NCBI GenBank assembly: GCA_910577525.1
Contig: CAJTLI010000002.1
Coordinates: 1 to 64,000 of the forward strand
From: an uncultured Oscillospiraceae bacterium
GTDB lineage: Bacteria; Bacillota; Clostridia; Oscillospirales; Oscillospiraceae
Reading direction: 5' to 3'
DNA length: 64,000 nucleotides
This document shows, piece after piece, positions 58,150 to 64,000 of the stretch. Both the position numbers and the translations under genes were made by a program. Within the stretch, counting starts at the first letter, position 1, and each line of letters begins with the position of its first letter. Under the pieces are notes generated by a model. It was not told where the DNA came from. It ran no database searches and saw nothing but the letters and a program-made list of their open reading frames with translations.

Positions 58150-59072
58150 GATGTACAAACCATTACATCATTTTTCGGCACTTTTGCCCATGAGAATCGG
58201 CGGACCAGCTCTTTGGCTGTCACTTTTTCCGGCCTGTCCAGCAGCCCCGCGTAAAAGGCCAGCAGGCCGGTGAGCTCCTCAGACGTATACCGCTCCCGGA
58301 GCGCCCCCATATCCAGATCATGGTCCCGTTTGGCCAGTCTCCGGCCGTCAGGGGCCAGCAGCAGGGGCGTGTGGAAGAATTCCGGCGGCTCATAGCCCAG
58401 GACCCGATGGAGCCACGCCTGCCGGGGGGCGGAGCACAGCAGGTCCCTCCCCCGCACCACGTGATTCACTCCCATCAGCGCGTCGTCCACCACCACCGCC
58501 AGCTGGTAGGCAAACACCCCGTCGGACCGCCGGACGATGAAATCCCCGCAGTCCCGGGCCAGATTTTCGGCGTAGGGCCCGCAGTTCCCGTCCTTCAGCG
58601 CCACAGTCAGGTTGGGACACCGCACCCGCCAAGCCGGACGGCGTCCCTGCCGCTCCAGCGCCGTCCGCTCCTCCCCCGTCAGATGGAAGCATTTCCCGCT
58701 GTATACCACCGCCCCGTCCTCCCGGTGGGGGGCGGACGCCGCCATCCGCTCCGTCCGGGAGCAGTAGCAGGGATAAATGAGGCCCTTTTCCTCCAAAACC
58801 CGAAATGCCTCTTCGTAATAAGCGGTGCGCTTGCTCTGCATATAGGCGGGCTCCAGTCCGCCCTCATCCCAGTCCAGCCCCAGCCAGCGCAGGTCGTCCA
58901 TGAGCTGGGCGGCAAATGACCGGCTGGTCCGCTGGGTGTCCAGGTCCTCAATGCGCAGCACCAGCACGCCCCGGCTGCTCCGCGTGTCCAGCCAGGCCAG
59001 CAGCGCCGCCAGCAGATTGCCCAGGTGCATCCGCCCGCTGGGGGTGGGGGCGAACCGTCCCTTTATCTCCAT
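58146..59072 (-). CDS. gluQ: glutamyl-Q tRNA(Asp) synthetase
   Basis: 308 residues, a GluRS catalytic core without the anticodon-binding domain, as expected for GluQ (YadB). N-terminus GRFAPTPSGRMHLGNLLAAL contains the HIGH-equivalent HLGN; the zinc site includes CYCSRTERM; the KMSKS-equivalent is LAKRDHD. It attaches glutamate to queuosine in tRNA-Asp. No queuosine biosynthesis gene is in the window. The radical SAM gene lies 15 bases upstream. Confidence 0.92.
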   Translation of the reverse strand: MEIKGRFAPTPSGRMHLGNLLAALLAWLDTRSSRGVLVLRIEDLDTQRTSRSFAAQLMDDLRWLGLDWDEGGLEPAYMQSKRTAYYEEAFRVLEEKGLIYPCYCSRTERMAASAPHREDGAVVYSGKCFHLTGEERTALERQGRRPAWRVRCPNLTVALKDGNCGPYAENLARDCGDFIVRRSDGVFAYQLAVVVDDALMGVNHVVRGRDLLCSAPRQAWLHRVLGYEPPEFFHTPLLLAPDGRRLAKRDHDLDMGALRERYTSEELTGLLAFYAGLLDRPEKVTAKELVRRFSWAKVPKNDVMVCTS

Positions 59073-59087
59073 AGGTCCTCTCCCCTG

Positions 59088-59978
59088 TCAGTCAAAAAAG
59101 GTGAGCTGCCGGTCCCCATAGCCCAGGGTGGCCGCCCGGATGATGGATTTCATATCGTACAGAATGCCCCGTTTCCGGCAGGCCTCCGTAAACACCCGCC
59201 ACAGCGTCCGGGCCCTTGGGCTGGCGCACTGGTAGCGGTCCCCATACTGCCGCAGATAGCGTTCCTTCAGCCCCTGACCGGGAAACGCCCGCTCCAGGCC
59301 GTCCAGAAAAAACTCCCGCTGGCCCTGCCGCATGGTGACGCCAAAGGCGGGATAGATGAATTTGGCCCCCGCGCCGGCCACGCCCTCCACCACGGATAGC
59401 ACATTTTCGCCGCTGTCCTCCAAAAAGGGCAGCACCGGCATGAGCAGCACCCCGGCGAACAGTCCCGCCCCGGCCAGCTTCTCCAGCGCCGCCAGACGGC
59501 GGGCGGGCGGCGGCGCGTTGGGCTCGATTTTGGCCGCTAAGGCGTCGTCCGCGGTGGTGACAGTGAGTTTGCAGATCACTGGGGAATGGTCTTGAATGGA
59601 GGTCAAAACGTCAATATCCCGGACAATCAGATCGCTTTTGGTGGCGATGGCCACGCCGCAGCCATATGCGTCGATGAGCTCCAGCGCGTGACGGGTGAGC
59701 TCCAATTCCTCCTCAAAGGGGTTGTAGGGGTCGCTCATGGACCCAGTGCAGATGAAAGCGGGCCGGACCTTTCGGGCCAGATCGTCCCGCAGGACGCGCA
59801 GGGCATCCGCCTTGGCCCGCACTGTGTCAAAGCTATCGATCTGGTAACAGTCGCTGCGGCTGTCGCAGTATAGGCAGCCATGACAGCAGCCCCGGTATAT
59901 ATTCATGGTGTGGTCGGTGCCGAACCACTCGGTGGACTTGCTGCGGTGGAGCAGATGCCTGGCGGCCACATATTCCAT
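59088..59978 (-). CDS. SPL-family radical SAM protein
   Basis: 296 residues. The radical SAM cluster motif C-x3-C-x2-C is in YRGCCHGCLYCDSRSDCY. The surrounding pattern (LHRSKSTEWFGTDHTMNIYR; FICTGSMSDPYNPFEEEL; VAIATKSDLIVRDIDVL; LMPVLPFLEDSGENV) matches the SPL-related family that resembles spore photoproduct lyase but whose members mostly have unknown substrates. Start ATG at 59978 follows AAGGAGGAG; the frame extends much further upstream without family similarity. Same strand as ftsZ (upstream) and gluQ (downstream). Confidence 0.87.
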   Translation of the reverse strand: MEYVAARHLLHRSKSTEWFGTDHTMNIYRGCCHGCLYCDSRSDCYQIDSFDTVRAKADALRVLRDDLARKVRPAFICTGSMSDPYNPFEEELELTRHALELIDAYGCGVAIATKSDLIVRDIDVLTSIQDHSPVICKLTVTTADDALAAKIEPNAPPPARRLAALEKLAGAGLFAGVLLMPVLPFLEDSGENVLSVVEGVAGAGAKFIYPAFGVTMRQGQREFFLDGLERAFPGQGLKERYLRQYGDRYQCASPRARTLWRVFTEACRKRGILYDMKSIIRAATLGYGDRQLTFFD

Positions 59979-60025
59979 ATCTGCTTTCTCCTCCTTTGAT
60001 CGCGCTTTCCCGCCGGATAGGCGCA

Positions 60026-60056
60026 AACCCCTTCCGGCGTTTGGTCGGAAGGGGTT
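60026..60056 (-). terminator. weak terminator after ftsZ
   Basis: AACCCCTTCCG pairs with CGGAAGGGGTT, nine-base loop, five bases after the ftsZ stop; the T tract is short on the reverse strand. Confidence 0.6.
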
Positions 60057-60061
60057 ATTGA

Positions 60062-61237
60062 TCAGCGTTTGTGGAAAATACGGAAGATATCGTCGAAGGG
60101 ATCGTCCTCCACCTGCTCGGCGGCGGTTTCCAACAGGGGCTTGGGGGGCGTGATAGGGCCCACCCCGGCGGGGACGCATTTGGGCTTGTCCTCCGGCACG
60201 GCCTGGGGCCTGGCGGCGGGCTGAGGGGCGGCCGTCTGCACGGACTGAGTCTTCTCCTCCCCGGTGGGGACGGGATTGTCCACCGTACCAAAGCCGGTGG
60301 CGATGACAGTAACCCGCAGTTCGTCCTCCAGGGTGTCGTCAAACGCCGTGCCCATCATGAACAGGGCGTCGGGGTCGGCCACCTGCTTGACCATTTCGGC
60401 GGCCTGCTCCACCTCCTCCAGACCCATATCCATGGGCCCGGTGATGTTGACGATAATGCCCTTGGCCCCCTGGATGGAGGTTTCCAGCAGCGGGCTGTTG
60501 ATGGCGATGCGGGTGGCCTCCTCCGCCTTGTTTTTCCCTGCGGCCCGGCCCACACCCATATGGGCCAGCCCCGCATCCTTCATCACCGCTGTGACATCGG
60601 CGAAGTCCAAGTTGATGAGGCCGGTGGTCTTGATCAGGTCGGAAATGGACTGCACCGCCTGACGCAGCACGTCATCGGCGATGGCGAAGGCGTTGGCAAA
60701 GGTAATTTTCTCGTCGGTGGCATACTGAAGCCGGTCATTGGGAATGATGACCAGAGAGTCCACCTTTTGGCGCAGCTCCTCGATTCCGCTGGCGGCCTGG
60801 TCCATACGGCGGCGGCCCTCAAAGCTGAAGGGCTTGGTGACAACGCCCACTGTGAGGATTCCCTTTTCCTTGGCGATCTCCGCCACCACGGGGGCTGCCC
60901 CGGTTCCTGTGCCGCCTCCCATACCGGCGGTAACAAACACCATATCCGCCCCCTCCAGCAGGGCGTTGATCTGCTCCTTGCTCTCCTTGGCGGACTCCCG
61001 GCCCACCTCGGGGTTGGCCCCCGCGCCCTTGCCGCCGGTGAGCTTCTCGCCGATGGCCAGCTTTTGCGTGGCCTCGGAGGCGTTGAGGCACTGCCGGTCG
61101 GTGTTCACCGCGATGAACTCCACCCCCTGCATCCCCGCCCGGACCATCCGGTTGACCACGTTATTGCCGCCGCCGCCTACGCCGATGACCTTTAATACGT
61201 CCTCGTGACTGGCAGCGGAATCCATTACAAATGCCAT
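60062..61237 (-). CDS. ftsZ: cell division protein FtsZ
   Basis: 391 residues. GTPase domain with the tubulin signature GGGTGTG at 107-113, VIGVGGGGNNVVNRM at 17-31, and the catalytic T7-loop region NLDFADVTAVM. A variable linker (about 320-375) leads to the tail EDDPFDDIFRIFHKR. That tail lacks the usual DIPxFLR peptide that binds FtsA and other partners. FtsZ polymerises into the division ring. The ATG at 61237 follows AGGAGGG. A strong promoter is at 61305-61333. No ftsA is seen between divIB and ftsZ. Confidence 0.97.
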   Translation of the reverse strand: MAFVMDSAASHEDVLKVIGVGGGGNNVVNRMVRAGMQGVEFIAVNTDRQCLNASEATQKLAIGEKLTGGKGAGANPEVGRESAKESKEQINALLEGADMVFVTAGMGGGTGTGAAPVVAEIAKEKGILTVGVVTKPFSFEGRRRMDQAASGIEELRQKVDSLVIIPNDRLQYATDEKITFANAFAIADDVLRQAVQSISDLIKTTGLINLDFADVTAVMKDAGLAHMGVGRAAGKNKAEEATRIAINSPLLETSIQGAKGIIVNITGPMDMGLEEVEQAAEMVKQVADPDALFMMGTAFDDTLEDELRVTVIATGFGTVDNPVPTGEEKTQSVQTAAPQPAARPQAVPEDKPKCVPAGVGPITPPKPLLETAAEQVEDDPFDDIFRIFHKR

Positions 61238-61304
61238 CCTGTGACCCTCCTATGTAAAACCAATAACGGCTTATCAAATCAAGCGCATAACTGTATCTTG
61301 GTGT

Positions 61305-61333
61305 ATTGTACCCTTTTTTCCCAAAACGGTCAA
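61305..61333 (-). promoter_or_regulatory. promoter of ftsZ
   Basis: On the reverse strand TTGACC (61328-61333), 17 bases, TACAAT (61305-61310); leader of about 60 bases. Confidence 0.75.
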
Positions 61334-61491
61334 TAGAAAATCGCAGTTTTTTGCCGTCTGGAAAAAACTTAAGAAGAATTGCTCCAATCAGAGGGGCGGA
61401 TTCCGGTGGTTTCCGGCACAATACAGTCCAATTCCCCGGTCAAGCCTCCGCGCCGGCCTCACCGGCGCCAGATTCAATCATGATGCCCTTC

Positions 61492-62271
61492 TCACTGGCG
61501 ATCGGGCCGCCAGTGGGCCTTCCCGTCCATCACCGTCAGATCCAGCAGGCCGCTCTGCCCCTCCTGAATGACGCCGCTCTTCAGCCCCTCGGACAGGGCG
61601 GCCTGGGCCAACTGGATGTGGTAGTCATAGCTTCCGTCCCGGGGCAGCTTCAGGCGGTAGACGCCGTAATGCAGCGTCATAGATGCCGCGGCGGTGCAGT
61701 CCAGCTGGGTGCAGCTCTCCAGCATCCCCTGGCCCTCCAGCACCCCCAGCAGCTCCTTCACATATTCCAGCGTCAGGCTCTCCTCCTCCGCCGTCTGAAC
61801 CATACCCCCGGCGTAGGGCCCCACCGCCGTCAACCCCTCGATCTGTACCGTGCGGACTGAGCCGTTGTCCTTCTCCAGCAGCTTGCCCTGGGCGGAGATC
61901 AGCCAGCGGCCTTCGGCGCTCTCCACCGACGCCGCCGCCACCCGCTCCGTCACCTTGATGGACACGCCGTCGGGCAGCGTCTTCCGAATGGCCACCCCCT
62001 CCACATAGGGCAGGCGGGCCCGGATGGCGGCCGATACCCGGCTCCCGGACAAAATGATGAGATTATCGCCGGTCTGAATGCCGGAGGCCTCAATGATCTC
62101 CTCTGTGGTATAGCGCAGATTCCCCGTCACCTCCACAGTATTGACCCGGAAAAAGACCACACACGCCATGATGACCGCCGCAACCACCAGCAGGATGGAC
62201 AGCATTTTATACAGCCCGCCGAAACGGCCTCCCCTGCGGCGGGTTCTGCTGTGTCTGCGCTGTCTTGCCAC
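61492..62271 (-). CDS. divIB: cell division protein DivIB/FtsQ
   Basis: 259 residues. A very basic cytoplasmic start (ARQRRHSRTRRRGGRFGG) precedes one membrane helix (MLSILLVVAAVIMACVVFF, about 23-41). The outer POTRA domain begins VNTVEVTGNLRYTTEEIIEA, followed by the beta domain to the end. It stabilises the divisome at the septum. Start is GTG at 62271, 29 bases after the murA stop, with CGGAG upstream; longer starts run into murA. The gap to ftsZ (254 bases) contains the ftsZ promoter and no other gene. Confidence 0.9.
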   Translation of the reverse strand: MARQRRHSRTRRRGGRFGGLYKMLSILLVVAAVIMACVVFFRVNTVEVTGNLRYTTEEIIEASGIQTGDNLIILSGSRVSAAIRARLPYVEGVAIRKTLPDGVSIKVTERVAAASVESAEGRWLISAQGKLLEKDNGSVRTVQIEGLTAVGPYAGGMVQTAEEESLTLEYVKELLGVLEGQGMLESCTQLDCTAAASMTLHYGVYRLKLPRDGSYDYHIQLAQAALSEGLKSGVIQEGQSGLLDLTVMDGKAHWRPDRQ

Positions 62272-62299
62272 GGTATCATCTCCGTTCTGATCTATCTCC

Positions 62300-63556
62300 T
62301 CACGCTTCTCTCCGCTCCACGTCGGCACCCAGACACTGGAGCATCGTCTCCAGCCCCTCATACCCCCGGTCAATATGGCTCAGCCCGGACAGCACCGTAA
62401 CGCCTTCCGCCCCCAGCGCCGCCGCCGCCAGCGCGCCGCCGCCCCGCAGGTCATGGGCCTCCACCTTGGCGCCGTGGAGCCGCTCCACCCCTCTCACCAG
62501 GGCCACCCGGCCCTCGGTGGTGATATCCGCCCCCATCCGGATCAGCTCAGGGACATGGCGGTAACGGCTGTCAAACATGGTCTCCACAAACAGAGTGCAC
62601 CCCTGGGAGACCGCCAGCGCGGCCATGACGGGGGCCTGGGCATCGGTGGGAAAGCCAGGATAGGGAGCGGTCCGGACCGTGGGCACGCCTCTCAGCGCAA
62701 TAGCCCGGTCCCGTTCCAGTTCCACATGCTCCAGCCTGCTCTCCACCCGGCATCCCGCCTGATGGAGCACCGACAGAACGGTGGCCAAATGCCGCCAGTC
62801 CACCCCGCTCAGCCGCACCCGTCCCCCCGCCGCGGCGGCGGCGGACAACAGTGTGGCCGCCACGATCCGGTCGCCCATGATATGAAATTCTCCTCCGGAC
62901 AGCGGCCGTCCTCCCTCCACCGTGATGGTGGAGCTCCCCGCCCCCCGGACCCTGGCGCCCAGGCTGTTGAGGAAGCTCTGCAAATCTCCGATCTCCGGCT
63001 CACGGGCGGCGTTGGAGATGGTGGTGACTCCCGACGCGCCCACAGCGCACAGCATGGCGTTTTCCGTGGCCCCCACGCTGGGAATGGACAGATAAACCTC
63101 GCCCCCCGCCGGCCTGCCCGCGCAGTGGATTCCATGGTCCTCTGTTATCCCGCATCCCATGGCCCGAATGGCTGCAAGGTGCAGGTCGATGGGCCGGGGC
63201 CCCAGCTCGCACCCGCCGGGATAGGTTAGGTGGGCCTCTCCCATCCGGGCCAGCAGCGGTCCCAGGAAAATAATGGACGAACGCATGGCCTGCATCTGCT
63301 TTTCCGATATGGCGTTTCCCTCCGCCCCGGTGGGGTCCACCACAATCCTGTGGCCCTCCTGCTCCGCCTTGCAGCCCAGCCGCCGCAGAATATCCAGCGC
63401 CGTGGTCACGTCGGTGAGCTTAGGACAATTGCTCAGCGTCACCGGCCCCCCCGCCAGCAAGCAGGCCGCCAGAATCGGCAGCACGCTGTTTTTCGCCCCG
63501 TGGACCGTCAGCTCCCCCTCCAGCGGCCGTCCGCCCCGAAGATACATCACGCTCAT
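62300..63556 (-). CDS. murA: UDP-N-acetylglucosamine 1-carboxyvinyltransferase
   Basis: 418 residues. The catalytic Cys116 is in YPGGCELGPRPIDLHL; Lys22-Asn23 in HGAKNSVLPILAACLL. It transfers enolpyruvate to UDP-GlcNAc, the first committed step of peptidoglycan synthesis and the target of fosfomycin, for which Cys116 is the sensitive form. Start at 63556 follows GGGAGG; an ATG at 63571 is upstream of that site. It lies between murG and divIB, the standard Firmicutes order. Confidence 0.96.
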   Translation of the reverse strand: MSVMYLRGGRPLEGELTVHGAKNSVLPILAACLLAGGPVTLSNCPKLTDVTTALDILRRLGCKAEQEGHRIVVDPTGAEGNAISEKQMQAMRSSIIFLGPLLARMGEAHLTYPGGCELGPRPIDLHLAAIRAMGCGITEDHGIHCAGRPAGGEVYLSIPSVGATENAMLCAVGASGVTTISNAAREPEIGDLQSFLNSLGARVRGAGSSTITVEGGRPLSGGEFHIMGDRIVAATLLSAAAAAGGRVRLSGVDWRHLATVLSVLHQAGCRVESRLEHVELERDRAIALRGVPTVRTAPYPGFPTDAQAPVMAALAVSQGCTLFVETMFDSRYRHVPELIRMGADITTEGRVALVRGVERLHGAKVEAHDLRGGGALAAAALGAEGVTVLSGLSHIDRGYEGLETMLQCLGADVERREA

Positions 63557-63614
63557 GGCAAAGCCTCCCATAGAAGAAATCTCGTTTCATTCTATGCGGA
63601 GGGGCCTTAGGCCG

Positions 63615-64000
63615 TTATTTCAGCAGCGAAATCAGATTTTCATAAATATCCTGGGCGGCGTTGGGGGACGCCGCCGCTCTCAGCGCCCGGCCCATGGCCG
63701 CCCGCCTGTTCCCGTCGGACAGCAGCGCCAGCGCCGTGTCATACAGCTTCGCGCCGGTGCAGTCCTTCTCCTCAATCAGCTCCACCCCGCCCCGGTCGGC
63801 CAGCACCTTGGCGTTTTTATACTGGTGGTTGGCCGCCACAAAGGGGGAGGGCACTAGAATAGCCGGTTTGCCCAGGGCGGTCAGCTCCCCGATGGTGGAC
63901 GCCCCCGCCCGGCAGATCACCAGGTCGGCCGCCGCCATCACCACCGGCATGTTGTCAATGTAGGGCCGAACCTCGCTGCCGGAGACCGCGATTCCCCGTT
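63615..64000 (-). CDS. murG: MurG glycosyltransferase, C-terminal part (cut by window edge)
   Basis: The frame is open to base 64000 and encodes about 127 residues of the C-terminal UDP-GlcNAc-binding half. After VRPYIDNMP comes the signature MAAADLVICRAGASTIGELT, then GKPAILVPSPFVAANHQYKN, the family's nucleotide-binding loop. MurG adds GlcNAc to lipid I to make lipid II on the inner face of the membrane. The N-terminal half lies beyond the window. It is the upstream neighbour of murA (58 bases). Confidence 0.93.
   Translation of the reverse strand, partial: RGIAVSGSEVRPYIDNMPVVMAAADLVICRAGASTIGELTALGKPAILVPSPFVAANHQYKNAKVLADRGGVELIEEKDCTGAKLYDTALALLSDGNRRAAMGRALRAAASPNAAQDIYENLISLLK

Noticed and set aside
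61440..61475. Terminator after divIB
   Set aside because: A GCGCCGG/CCGGCGC stem is present but has no T tract on the reverse strand, so termination is doubtful.

Overview
The window looks like chromosome from a GC-rich, endospore-forming member of the Clostridia, most like gut Oscillospiraceae (Flavonifractor, Lawsonibacter or Oscillibacter relatives). That placement is inferred from three things: the sporulation block spoIIGA-sigE-sigG plus yunB, a Firmicutes-style order of cell-division and pyrimidine genes, and GC-rich coding sequence separated by short AT-rich promoters. No rRNA, tRNA or CRISPR array was found. The one structural RNA is RNase P RNA (rnpB, about 47409-47774).

Layout. 1-730 holds the 3' part of a large serine recombinase, lower in GC than its surroundings and broken at its 5' side: a mobile-element relic. 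761-5900 has a ferredoxin-like aldo/keto reductase, a hybrid histidine kinase and, convergently, a PAS protein plus a response-regulator diguanylate cyclase. 6239-11025 has asnS, an ECF sigma/anti-sigma pair, a HAD phosphatase and an RpiR regulator. 11487-17848 is a forward run of K+ uptake genes (trkA, trkH), polyphosphate kinase and phosphofructokinase. 17936-21696 has a Dph6-like ATPase and a three-gene 2-hydroxyacyl-CoA dehydratase/activase-type module.

21772-24234 (reverse) is sigG, sigE and spoIIGA. 24361-28918 (reverse) holds hisC, a DUF951 protein, rarA, a GNAT acetyltransferase with a possible leader peptide, and glyA. 29054-32174 has nth, a second ECF sigma/anti-sigma pair and a VanZ-like protein. 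32215-36683 (reverse) is folD, lgt and two M16 peptidases. 36829-47277 (reverse) is a dense set probably read from the murD promoter: murD, three M42 aminopeptidases, a methionine gamma-lyase-like enzyme, yunB, ligA, an aminotransferase and a secreted-type nuclease. rnpB diverges from murD through overlapping -35 boxes.

47943-52044 is the pyrimidine operon pyrC-pyrF-pyrK-pyrD, followed by a phosphatase-acetyltransferase fusion and two small envelope proteins. 54321-56412 is a TetR-controlled ABC exporter. 56417-58091 is guaB with repeated copies of its own tail and terminator. 58146-64000 (reverse) has gluQ, an SPL-type radical SAM protein, ftsZ, divIB, murA and the end of murG, the last four being part of a division and cell-wall cluster.

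Most genes are housekeeping. The observations that most deserve a second look are the guaB-tail repeat array, the overlapping murD/rnpB promoters, the split dehydratase module, the leader peptide with alternative hairpins before the GNAT gene, and the phosphofructokinase with mixed donor-site residues. Nothing here is a clear new defence or biosynthetic system.
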